Shown: positions 1 through 8,215 of the stretch, in pieces
How the letters are laid out: every line of letters begins with the position of its first letter
How positions within the stretch are numbered: the stretch's first letter is position 1
Origin: Leeuwenhoekiella sp. MAR_2009_132
GTDB taxonomy: Bacteria; Bacteroidota; Bacteroidia; Flavobacteriales; Flavobacteriaceae
DNA: 64,000 nt
Reading direction: 5' to 3'
Assembly: GCF_000687915.1 (NCBI RefSeq)
Contig: NZ_JHZY01000004.1
Coordinates: forward strand, 1,560,001 to 1,624,000
The notes under the pieces: generated by a model
What the model was told of the DNA's origin: nothing
The model's database searches: none
The model's input: only the letters and a program-made list of their open reading frames with translations
Program-made: the position numbers and the translations under genes

Positions 1-663
1 AATGCCGAACGTCAGCAACGATCGTATGGCAATCCTGGCGGCGGAAGAGCACAGTATAGCGGAGGCTATGATTCGGGCGATTTTTCAGACTTTTTTGGTT
101 CTATGTTTGGCGGCGCAGGCGGTTCTCGTGGAGGACGTGCTGCGCAGTATAGAGGTCAGGATTTTAATGCAACACTTCAATTAAACCTCGAAGAGGTTTT
201 TAAAACCGAAAAACGCACCATTACCATTAATGGTAAAAATATACGACTTACCATACCTGCAGGGGTAGAAAACGGGCAAACCATAAAAATAAAGGGCTAT
301 GGTGGTGAAGGTGTAAATGGAGGACCTAAAGGTGATTTGCTGCTTCAATTCTCAATTGCAAATAATTCTGCTTTTAAGCGTGATAAAGCAAATTTATATA
401 AAACGGTAGATCTTGATTTATATACTGCAATTTTAGGTGGAGAACTTATCGTAGACACGTTTGATGGGAAAGCAAAATTAAAAGTTGCTGCGGGCACTCA
501 AAGCGGTACGCAGGTTAAATTAAAAGGAAAAGGGTTTCCTGTATATAAAAAGGAAAATCAATTTGGAGATTTGTTTATTACCTATGCCATTAAAGTACCC
601 ACAAATATATCAGAAAAAGAAAAAGAACTATTTGAAGAACTCTCAAAATTACAATCCTCATGA
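1..663 (+). CDS. cbpA: CbpA-type DnaJ co-chaperone, 5' end outside window
   Basis: The frame is open from the first base, so the J domain and true start lie upstream. What is visible is a Gly/Phe-rich linker (about the first 45 codons, including GGAGGSRGG) followed by the two beta-rich C-terminal peptide-binding domains of DnaJ, with no Cys-rich zinc domain. That combination is typical of CbpA/DjlA-class class II DnaJ proteins, which deliver unfolded clients to DnaK. Its TGA stop overlaps the ATG of the next gene (ATGA), and that gene encodes a CbpM-like modulator; this pairing supports CbpA over general DnaJ. Family call is firm; the missing N-terminus cannot be judged. Confidence 0.9.
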   Translation, partial: NAERQQRSYGNPGGGRAQYSGGYDSGDFSDFFGSMFGGAGGSRGGRAAQYRGQDFNATLQLNLEEVFKTEKRTITINGKNIRLTIPAGVENGQTIKIKGYGGEGVNGGPKGDLLLQFSIANNSAFKRDKANLYKTVDLDLYTAILGGELIVDTFDGKAKLKVAAGTQSGTQVKLKGKGFPVYKKENQFGDLFITYAIKVPTNISEKEKELFEELSKLQSS

Positions 664-950
664 GCCATTCAGACTACATACCCGTTCCCGAACTTTGCAA
701 ACATTATTGTATAAAGCAAACCTTTTTTGAAGAATTACACGATAAAGGCGTGCTTGAGATTGTGAGTATAGCGCATACAAATTGCCTGCATCACGAGAGC
801 ATACCCACATTTGAGAAAATAGTGCGTATTTCTGAAGAATTGCATATTAATATTGAAGGAATTGATGTGATTCTAAATCTTTTAGACACGGTAGATGACC
901 TCAGAAATCAGCTAACTGCAACACAAAACCGATTGAGGTTATATGAATAA
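660..950 (+). CDS. cbpM: CbpM-like chaperone modulator (MerR-like fold)
   Basis: A 96-residue soluble protein overlapping the cbpA stop by 4 bases, implying translational coupling. The N-terminal part (VPELCKHYCI...) resembles the winged MerR-like helix of CbpM, and the C-terminal third is a Leu-rich helix (ILNLLDTVDDLRNQL) likely to pair as a coiled coil. In Escherichia coli CbpM binds the J domain of CbpA and blocks its stimulation of DnaK; the same role is inferred here from neighbour, size and fold pattern. It is followed at once by a hairpin terminator, so cbpA-cbpM appears to end the transcription unit. Confidence 0.82.
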   Translation: MSHSDYIPVPELCKHYCIKQTFFEELHDKGVLEIVSIAHTNCLHHESIPTFEKIVRISEELHINIEGIDVILNLLDTVDDLRNQLTATQNRLRLYE

Positions 951-951
951 A

Positions 952-980
952 AAAACCAGACCTTTTTGAGATCTGGTTTT
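952..980. terminator. Bidirectional hairpin terminator between cbpM and the aldo/keto reductase
   Basis: Inverted repeat AAAACCAGA (952-960) and TCTGGTTTT (972-980) with an 11-base loop. The A tract on one side and T tract on the other let it serve the convergent genes on both sides. Confidence 0.75.
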
Positions 981-1004
981 ATCTAATTCTATAAGTTGTA
1001 AAAT

Positions 1005-2039
1005 TTAAGGAGCCGGGTTTGGAATTGCCTTATGTACCGTTTCTATCTCTTCTAAAATTTCTTCAGAAAGAGAGACGTTAATACTGCCTATATTTTCTTT
1101 AAGTTGCTCTAATGAGGTAGCACCTATAATATTTGCAGTCATAAACGGGCGATCTGTTACAAAAGCCAGTGCAAGTTGGGTAATAGATAAACCGTGTTTC
1201 TCTGCGATTGCTATATACTGCTTTGTTGCTGCTACTGCATTATCATTTGAGTATCTATTATACTGCGGAAATTGATTCACCCGAGAATCTTGTGCATCTG
1301 TACCTTTAATATATTTCCCGGAAAGTGTGCCAAAACCAAGCGGTGAATACGCCAGTAATCCTACTTCCTCGCGGTGTAAGAGCTCTGTTAATCCTACTTC
1401 ATCCTTTCGGTTTAATAAATTATAGGGGTTTTGAACCGTTATCATTTTAGGCAATCCTTTACGGGCTTCTTCTAGATATCGAGACAATCCGTAAGGTGTT
1501 TCGTTACTTACACCTATATGTCTTATCAATCCTTCTTTTACAAAGTCCTGTAAACCTTCAAGAATTTCAGCAAAATTATCCTGCCATTTTTCGTTCTCAT
1601 CGTGCGTGTAACCTAGCTTTCCGAAGTAATTGGTATTGCGCTCTGGCCAGTGCAATTGATACAAATCAAGATAATCTGTCTGAAGACGCTTTAAACTTTT
1701 GTGAATGGCATCTTTAAACTCTGCTTTTGTAAAGCCACCAGTACGAATGTGTTTAGACATTGCTGCCGGACCTGCAATTTTAGATGCAATAACCAGATCA
1801 TCACGTTTCCCTTTTTTAGCTAACCATGTACCAATAATACGTTCTGTGCTTCCCTGTGTTTCAGGCTTGGCAGGAACGCTGTATAGCTCTGCAGTATCAA
1901 TAAAGTTTACTCCTTGTTCTATTGCGTAGTCAAGTTGTGCGTGACCTTCGGCTTCGGTATTTTGTTGACCGTACGTCATTGTTCCCAGGCATATCTTACT
2001 CACTTTTACAGTGGTATTGGGGAGCGTTGTGTAGCGCAT
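1005..2039 (-). CDS. Aldo/keto reductase, Tas-like
   Basis: A 344-residue NADP(H)-dependent aldo/keto reductase of the Tas subgroup. The full catalytic tetrad of the superfamily is visible: Asp48, Tyr53 (DTAELYS), Lys87 (ASKIAG) and His130 (LYQLHWP). The Tas-like features are the long insertion after the DTAELY motif and the HWPERNTNYFG segment. The enzyme should be a cytosolic (beta/alpha)8 barrel reducing carbonyl substrates; the physiological substrate cannot be inferred. It stands alone, convergent with cbpM and separated from the Rieske gene by a strong terminator. Length is usual for the subgroup (about 345). Confidence 0.92.
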   Translation of the reverse strand: MRYTTLPNTTVKVSKICLGTMTYGQQNTEAEGHAQLDYAIEQGVNFIDTAELYSVPAKPETQGSTERIIGTWLAKKGKRDDLVIASKIAGPAAMSKHIRTGGFTKAEFKDAIHKSLKRLQTDYLDLYQLHWPERNTNYFGKLGYTHDENEKWQDNFAEILEGLQDFVKEGLIRHIGVSNETPYGLSRYLEEARKGLPKMITVQNPYNLLNRKDEVGLTELLHREEVGLLAYSPLGFGTLSGKYIKGTDAQDSRVNQFPQYNRYSNDNAVAATKQYIAIAEKHGLSITQLALAFVTDRPFMTANIIGATSLEQLKENIGSINVSLSEEILEEIETVHKAIPNPAP

Positions 2040-2119
2040 ATTCTTTAATTTTTTTGAATTTTGTAAAAGTAAAGAAGTGAATTTTTAGGAATTAATTTTT
2101 GTGAAAAAATTTAAGAAGA

Positions 2120-2155
2120 AACTAAAAGAGCCTGCAAACGCAGGCTCTTTTAGTT
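2120..2155 (-). terminator. Strong hairpin terminator downstream of the Rieske gene
   Basis: A perfect 16-bp stem (2120-2135 with 2140-2155) closing an AAAC loop. Read on the minus strand it follows the Rieske gene and is succeeded by a T-rich stretch. Confidence 0.85.
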
Positions 2156-2181
2156 TTGTATAATTATGTAAGTACTATTAA

Positions 2182-2643
2182 TTATGCTTTTCGAGCTGTT
2201 ATAGAAGATCCGTTTATAGTCGTTGTATAAATTTTTAAAGCACGCACACTACCCGATGAATTTTGTGGGCCACGTATAATACCACCATCTACCTCAAAGC
2301 GAGCAGCGTGTAATTGACACTCAATTAAATTAGCGCTTCCCTGAAAGAGTAAACGTCCTCCCTGATGGGGGCATAATGATTCTGTAGCAACAAATGATGC
2401 TGAGGTTTCTCCCTCGCTAATACGTATAAATAAAACACCGTTTTGTGTTTTTTGAGCTCCTACAGTGGCGAGGTCACTTAGATTAACCGTAACATCTACA
2501 GGGTTTCCACCGGTACCACCATTAGTATCTGGCACGTTAGAGCCACCATCATCGCCGGTGCTGCATGCAGCCAGGAGACAAGAGCCGGAACACGCCAGAA
2601 ATACACCCTTTCCTACTGTAATCAAAAAGTCTTTTCTATCCAT
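2182..2643 (-). CDS. Rieske [2Fe-2S] domain lipoprotein
   Basis: A 153-residue protein with an N-terminal signal ending in a lipobox (LLAAC, Cys27), a Gly/Asn/Pro-rich linker (about 30-50), then a Rieske domain. The cluster ligands are plain: Cys91-Pro-His93 and Cys109-Gln-Leu-His112. It should be a small membrane-anchored periplasmic or surface electron carrier. The start MDRKDFL is reminiscent of twin-arginine leaders, but only one Arg is present, so export route is open. No oxygenase or cytochrome bc partner is next to it, so the partner is unknown. Similar stand-alone Rieske lipoproteins occur in Bacteroidota. Confidence 0.88.
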   Translation of the reverse strand: MDRKDFLITVGKGVFLACSGSCLLAACSTGDDGGSNVPDTNGGTGGNPVDVTVNLSDLATVGAQKTQNGVLFIRISEGETSASFVATESLCPHQGGRLLFQGSANLIECQLHAARFEVDGGIIRGPQNSSGSVRALKIYTTTINGSSITARKA

Positions 2644-2801
2644 AATAAACTCGTTTTTATTTATAATCGTTAATTAAATACTACGTTTAAAGCAAACCGA
2701 AAACTGGTGCTTTTCAATCTTAAGTATTGTATTTTAAAAGTTTAGTGGTTGTATTTTAGGTATATACGAAGTATTGTTAAAAAAGGTTTAAAACAAAAAA
2801 A

Positions 2802-2824
2802 TCCGCTTGCAAATTGCAAGCGGA
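2802..2824 (-). terminator. Hairpin terminator after the OmpA-like lipoprotein gene
   Basis: Inverted repeat TCCGCTTGCAA / TTGCAAGCGGA (2802-2812 and 2814-2824). On the minus strand it is followed by a run of Ts (2795-2800), as expected for the gene ending at 2851. Confidence 0.8.
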
Positions 2825-2850
2825 CTACTAAATATTAAAACTGAAAAAAG

Positions 2851-3810
2851 CTAGATCTCGTTAAGCAATTTTGTTACCTCGTCAAGTTGAGGGGTTAGAA
2901 TTACTTCGATTCTTCGGTTTTTTGCTTTTCCTTCTGCTGTAGTATTAGGCGCTACGGGAGCATATTCTCCACGACCTGCAGCCGTTAAGTTTTGTGGGTT
3001 AATAGCAGAATTCTGACTTAAAATCTCAACAATAGCTGTTGCTCTTTTTGTAGATAAATCCCAGTTATTGTTTATTGTGCCACTGCCGTTATAAGGTACA
3101 TTATCTGTATGCCCTTCTATGAGTACAGCAATTTCAGAATTATCTGCAAGTACAGACCCTAACTGCTGTACCGCTTTGCGGCCGTTAGCTCCTACCGTCC
3201 AGCTACCGCTGTCAAAAAGCAATTTGTTTTCTAACGAAATATAAACCTTACCATTACGCTGTTCTACCGTTAAACCTTTTCCTTCAAAATCTACAAGAGC
3301 TTTTGAAATCGCATCTTTTAATGCACGCATTTTTGCATCTTTAGCAGCAATCATAGACTCAAGCTCATCTACACGTTGCGAACGTTCTGCAAGATCCCGC
3401 TGAAGTTTTTCAAGACGGGCCTGCTCTGTTGCAAGGGCGAGTTGTTTTTCATCAAGTTCACTTAATAATTCTCTGTTTTTCTTAGAATTTTCGGCAAGAC
3501 TCTTTGAGCTGTTTGCTTCTAAGGCATCGTACGATTTTTGTAAATTTTCAAGATTGCTCTTGGCAGCTGCATACTGGCTCGCGAGTTGGTCACGCTCTGC
3601 TGTTGCACTTTCAAGTTCTTCACGCAAGCGGGAAGATTCGGTTTCAAACTGATTTTTTAATCGGTTTGAAGTAGCAAGATCTCTATCTAGATCTTGATTT
3701 TCGGCTTTAAGACCGGCATAGCGCGCTTCTAGATCTTTGTAAACTTTTGCAGAAACACACGAAGTAAGTGTAGCAGCGCTAAATAGAATAACGCAAAACT
3801 TTTTTAGCAT
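2851..3810 (-). CDS. OmpA-family lipoprotein with long coiled coil
   Basis: A 319-residue lipoprotein: signal with lipobox LTSC (Cys18), then a long Glu/Lys/Leu-rich coiled coil (about 25-170), then an OmpA-like peptidoglycan-binding domain (about 190-310). The binding-loop signature GHTDN (233-237) and the NRRIEV motif (298-303) are both present. It is likely anchored in the outer membrane and reaches the peptidoglycan, a Pal/MotB-like structural role. Flanked upstream by xth and downstream by its own terminator. The family is common in Flavobacteria, where it is often mislabelled as a flagellar motor protein; no motility gene is nearby. Confidence 0.88.
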   Translation of the reverse strand: MLKKFCVILFSAATLTSCVSAKVYKDLEARYAGLKAENQDLDRDLATSNRLKNQFETESSRLREELESATAERDQLASQYAAAKSNLENLQKSYDALEANSSKSLAENSKKNRELLSELDEKQLALATEQARLEKLQRDLAERSQRVDELESMIAAKDAKMRALKDAISKALVDFEGKGLTVEQRNGKVYISLENKLLFDSGSWTVGANGRKAVQQLGSVLADNSEIAVLIEGHTDNVPYNGSGTINNNWDLSTKRATAIVEILSQNSAINPQNLTAAGRGEYAPVAPNTTAEGKAKNRRIEVILTPQLDEVTKLLNEI

Positions 3811-3882
3811 AATTATAAAGTGATTAAGTTGTTTTTCAGTAACGCAGGCATTGTTAATTTATTGGTGATCTACCTAATAAAA

Positions 3883-4653
3883 TTATTTGCCTGTATAGTT
3901 TAGTTCTAAAAGGGCAGGGCAATGGTCACTGTGCTTAGCATCGGGTAAAATTACGGCTCTGGAAATCGCGTCTTGTAACGGTTCACTTACCATATTGTAA
4001 TCAAGACGCCAGCCTTTGTTATTAGCGCGTGCATTTGCACGGTAACTCCACCAGCTGTATTGCTCTACATTTGCATTAAGGTGTCTAAAACTGTCTGTAA
4101 AGCCACTATTTATAAGACCACTCATCCACTCGCGTTCTACAGGTAAAAAGCCACTTACATTTTTAAGACGTACCGGGTCGTGAATATCTATAGGCTCATG
4201 ACAAATATTGTAATCTCCGCCTATTACCAGATTAGGTCGTGTTTTGCGCAGCTCATCTGCATACTTTTGAAAATCTGCCATATACTTAAACTTATGCTCA
4301 AGTCTATCTGCATTTGTACCGCTGGGCAGATACATACTCATAATGCTAAGGTCACCAAAATCTACACGTAAATTACGCCCTTCAAAATCCATATAATCAA
4401 TGCCGGTGCCGTGAACAACATTGTCGGGTTCGTTTTTAGTAAGTATTGCAACACCACTATATCCTTTTTTCTGTGCGCTAAACCAGTAATCGTGATAGCC
4501 GGTTTCTTTAAGAAAGTCAATTTCTACCTGCTCTTTATTTGCTTTGGTTTCCTGCAACAATAATACATCTGGGTCTGTCTGCTTAATCCAGTCAAGAAGT
4601 CCTTTTTTAACCGCTGCGCGTATTCCGTTTACATTATAGGTTATGATTTTCAT
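3883..4653 (-). CDS. xth: Exodeoxyribonuclease III
   Basis: A 256-residue AP endonuclease/3'-5' exonuclease of the ExoIII family. Visible signatures are NVNGIR (7-12), LQETK with metal ligand Glu35, MYLPSG (around 107-112), GGDYN with Asp147/Asn149, GWRLDY (214-219) and the catalytic SDH (Asp243-His244). It acts in base-excision repair on abasic sites. Length is normal. It follows the OmpA-like gene on the same strand 72 bases upstream of it, so co-transcription is possible but the products are functionally unrelated. Confidence 0.95.
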   Translation of the reverse strand: MKIITYNVNGIRAAVKKGLLDWIKQTDPDVLLLQETKANKEQVEIDFLKETGYHDYWFSAQKKGYSGVAILTKNEPDNVVHGTGIDYMDFEGRNLRVDFGDLSIMSMYLPSGTNADRLEHKFKYMADFQKYADELRKTRPNLVIGGDYNICHEPIDIHDPVRLKNVSGFLPVEREWMSGLINSGFTDSFRHLNANVEQYSWWSYRANARANNKGWRLDYNMVSEPLQDAISRAVILPDAKHSDHCPALLELNYTGK

Positions 4654-4795
4654 GCGTTTGTTTTGTATTTAGGGCGAAGTTAATTATTTAGGTTTAATCT
4701 ATATTCAATAGATAGATGACATCAAGCAGTATTAAGCAGCGCCAAAGTTAAGAACGCAGGTATGCTTTGTACTTTTTCATGTAGTTTTATAGCCG

Positions 4796-7700
4796 ATGCG
4801 CAACCTTGCCTGTTTATTACTATTTTCTCTGTGCTTAAGCAGTTTTGCTCAGGATCGCGGTTTTGCAGAAATCAAGACCAAAACGTATGCGGTACGCGAT
4901 ACAATACGTATCGATTCAGTAAGTATTAATCCGGCATTGTTTAGAGTTACCAGCCAAGAAGGGAACTTAATAGACAGCACCGCCTACACTATAGATTTTG
5001 GTACTTCATTACTTGTTTTTAAAAAGAACGAGAACCTACCAGATTCCATACGAGTGCACTATAGAACATATCCAGAATTTTTAACCAGGCGTTATTTTGA
5101 ATACGATCCTGATTTAGTTGTACAAAGTTCTGGAAATCTGGAGAAGGTATATGCGCTCAAAAAGGAAAATTCAAAGCAAGAGATTGTACCATTTGATGGG
5201 CTTGATGTTACGGGAAGTTTAGTACGTGGTGTCACCTCTGGCAACAACCAGAACAGCACTTTAAACAGCGAATTAGACCTTCAGATTACAGGTAAACTGA
5301 GTGAACGTGTCTCCTTGAGGGCGTCGTTACAGGATGCTAATATTCCGCAGCAAGATGGCGGCTATTCACAGCGTCTAGATGAGTTTGACCAGATATTTAT
5401 TGAACTTTATAGCGATGACTGGAGTATACGAGCCGGTGATATTAATTTAGAAAATAACACTTCTTATTTTGGCAGATTTTCAAAAAAGGTACAGGGGCTT
5501 TCGCTTCGCGGAACTTTAAATCACTCAACAACCGAAACAGATTTATTTGCGACCGCTGCACTCGTACGCGGAGTATTTACACAAAGCCGATTTACGGGAC
5601 AGGAAGGTAATCAAGGACCCTATAAATTAACGGGGCCTAACGGAGAATTATATGTGCTCATTGTGAGTGGCAGCGAGCGTGTTTTTGTAAACGGAGTCTT
5701 GCTGAAGCGCGGTGAGACAGCAGATTATGTGATAGACTACAATGCCGGTGAATTGCGCTTTAATCCCACGTTTCCCATTACGAGTGAGATGCGTATTTCG
5801 GTAGAATATCAATACAGTGAGCAAAACTTCACCAGAATTATTGCATATGCAGGAGGTGATCACAAGACAAATGATGACCGCCTGCAGTTAAATGCTCATG
5901 TGTATTCTGAAAGCGATGCTAAAAATCAGCCTCTCTTACAAAATTTAAATGCAGATCAAGTAGCTGTTTTGCAGCGTGCAGGAGATGACACATCTCAAAT
6001 GTTTGCTCCCGGGGTAAACCCCGAAACCTATAACGAGAACAAAATTTTATACCGAAAGGAAACACGCAATGGGCAGGATGTTTATATTTTTTCAAATAAT
6101 CCTGAAGATGCATTGTTTAATGTGCGTTTTACGCAAGTAGGGCCTAATGAGGGAGATTACCGCCTGAGTACGGCTACAGCGGTTAATCGTATTTATGAAT
6201 TTGTAGCGCCTTTAAATGGGGTTTCACAAGGTGATTTTGCACCGGTAGTGCGTCTTTTTGCCCCAACACAATTGCAGATGGCAGTTGTGCAAGGCTCGTA
6301 CAACGCTTCAGACAAAACAGCGATTTCCTTTGAAGGCGCAGGCAGCAAACGCGATCTTAATTTATTTTCAGATTTAAATGATAAGGATAATACGGGTTTT
6401 GCCGGTAAACTTGATGTGCGACATCGTGTACTAGGCAACAGCAAGGCAACGTCTTTAGATGCTTTTGCAACAGTAGATTATATACAAGATAACTTTGAAA
6501 ATATAGAGCGTACGTATGCAATTGAATTTAGCAGAGACTGGAATTTACCGGTATTTCCTAAAGGAAACCAGGCTTTAATTACGACAGGTTTACAGCTAAG
6601 AGACTCTGCGCGCGGATTTCTAGATTATCGGTTTGAAAATCTCAGCTATTCAAATACATATACAGGAAACCGAAACAGTATCGTGGCTAATTACAGGCAT
6701 AAGAACTTACGTACTTTTTTAAACACAAGTTATCTCAAAACCGAAGCAGATACGTCAAAAACCGAATTTTTCAGACTGAATAGCACTACTGTTTATGGTC
6801 ACAAGAAATCGTGGATTGGCGCAAAATTGAGAGCAGAAAACAATGTAGGTACCCAAACGCTAACGGGGAGATTAGATCCTTTAAGTCAGCGATTTCAGTC
6901 GGTTGAAGCTTTTGTGGGACGCGGAGACAGTACTCAGGTTTTTGTTGAATTAGGCTACAGACACCGGGTAAACGACAGTTTACGCGGTCCTGGTTTAGCG
7001 CGTGTAAATCACAGCAATACCTACTACTTAAAATCACAATTAATAAAATCGAAAACCACGTCTCTGGGTCTTTTTGTAAACTACAGGCAATTGGTTTTTT
7101 CTGAAAAAACTAAAGAGACTGAGCGGTCTTTAAATTCAAGATTACTTTTTGATCAGCGTCTTTTTAAAAATATTATGCGCTTAAATACGGTTTTTGAAAC
7201 CAGCAGCGGCACCCTTCCACAGCAAGAATTCACCTATGTAAAAGTTGATGAGGGACAAGGTGTCTACACGTGGAATGATTATAATGGTGATGCAATACAA
7301 CAACTTCAAGAATTTGAAATTGCACAATTTAAAGACGAGGCCGACTTTATAAAAGTGTTACTCCCCAATCAGATTTTTATAAAAACGCATCAAAATAAAT
7401 TCAGTCAGCTGCTGACTTTAGATTTTCAGCAATGGAGCGGGCAGAGTGGTTTTAAAAAATTTGTCTCTCATTTTTACAACCAGACAAGTTATCTAATAGA
7501 CCAGAAGATTTTGAGAGCGGGAGATTCTTTTGATTTGAATCCGTTTAATGAGCGGGAAGATGCTTTAGGATTGAATCTCAATTTTAGAAATACCTTATTT
7601 TTTAATAGAGGGAAGCAGAAATACACGACCAGTTATACTTACTTAGCAAATACAACGCGTAATTTAGTTTCGTTAGGATTACAAACTAATGAATTACGCA

Positions 7701-8215
7701 GCCATCAATTTAATTTTTTACACAAGGTTAAAGCGAGTTACCTGTTTAATTTAAAAGCAGATTTGGGATCAAACTCGAGTACTTCAGCAAATTTTGAGCA
7801 GCGTAATTTTGATGTTTCCAGCGTAGCGGTTAACCCCAAAATAGCTTATTTATATAGTGATAATTCTAGAATTGAGGCGTTTTACGGTATTGCGACTAAA
7901 GAAAATACACTTGGAGAACAGGAGTATTTAAAGCAGCAAGATTTGGGTCTTTCGTTCTCGTATAGCAACACCGAAAAAGTCTCGTTAAATGCAGAGGCAA
8001 AATACATTAGTAATGCATTTAGCGGGAGTGCATTTTCTCCTGTTGCGTATTTAATGCTCGAAGGCTTGCAGCCAGGCGCTAATTTTACGTGGACGGCATT
8101 GGCGCAAAAAAGAATCACAAAATTTTTAGATCTCAATCTGGCTTATTTTGGCAGAAAAAGTGAGACCTCAAAAACAATACACACGGGAACTGTACAACTA
8201 CGCGCCTTTTTTTAA
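4796..8215 (+). CDS. Large exported outer-membrane/surface protein, function unknown
   Basis: A 1139-residue protein with a clear signal peptide (MRNLACLLLFSLCLSSFAQ). The first 150 residues are soluble beta. From about residue 150 the sequence is dominated by alternating polar/aromatic strands, many ending in Tyr or Phe, and it finishes with a strand ending in Phe-Phe (QLRAFF), as outer-membrane barrels do. Two segments stand out: WSIRAGDINLEN near 205 and an Ig-like patch (GSERVFVNGVLLKRG) near 295, followed by IDYNAGELRF. No known enzyme motif is seen. It has its own unit, and its stop overlaps the stop of the convergent T9SS cargo gene by 4 bases. A barrel or surface scaffold is inferred; the function is not known. 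Confidence 0.7.
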   Translation: MRNLACLLLFSLCLSSFAQDRGFAEIKTKTYAVRDTIRIDSVSINPALFRVTSQEGNLIDSTAYTIDFGTSLLVFKKNENLPDSIRVHYRTYPEFLTRRYFEYDPDLVVQSSGNLEKVYALKKENSKQEIVPFDGLDVTGSLVRGVTSGNNQNSTLNSELDLQITGKLSERVSLRASLQDANIPQQDGGYSQRLDEFDQIFIELYSDDWSIRAGDINLENNTSYFGRFSKKVQGLSLRGTLNHSTTETDLFATAALVRGVFTQSRFTGQEGNQGPYKLTGPNGELYVLIVSGSERVFVNGVLLKRGETADYVIDYNAGELRFNPTFPITSEMRISVEYQYSEQNFTRIIAYAGGDHKTNDDRLQLNAHVYSESDAKNQPLLQNLNADQVAVLQRAGDDTSQMFAPGVNPETYNENKILYRKETRNGQDVYIFSNNPEDALFNVRFTQVGPNEGDYRLSTATAVNRIYEFVAPLNGVSQGDFAPVVRLFAPTQLQMAVVQGSYNASDKTAISFEGAGSKRDLNLFSDLNDKDNTGFAGKLDVRHRVLGNSKATSLDAFATVDYIQDNFENIERTYAIEFSRDWNLPVFPKGNQALITTGLQLRDSARGFLDYRFENLSYSNTYTGNRNSIVANYRHKNLRTFLNTSYLKTEADTSKTEFFRLNSTTVYGHKKSWIGAKLRAENNVGTQTLTGRLDPLSQRFQSVEAFVGRGDSTQVFVELGYRHRVNDSLRGPGLARVNHSNTYYLKSQLIKSKTTSLGLFVNYRQLVFSEKTKETERSLNSRLLFDQRLFKNIMRLNTVFETSSGTLPQQEFTYVKVDEGQGVYTWNDYNGDAIQQLQEFEIAQFKDEADFIKVLLPNQIFIKTHQNKFSQLLTLDFQQWSGQSGFKKFVSHFYNQTSYLIDQKILRAGDSFDLNPFNEREDALGLNLNFRNTLFFNRGKQKYTTSYTYLANTTRNLVSLGLQTNELRSHQFNFLHKVKASYLFNLKADLGSNSSTSANFEQRNFDVSSVAVNPKIAYLYSDNSRIEAFYGIATKENTLGEQEYLKQQDLGLSFSYSNTEKVSLNAEAKYISNAFSGSAFSPVAYLMLEGLQPGANFTWTALAQKRITKFLDLNLAYFGRKSETSKTIHTGTVQLRAFF

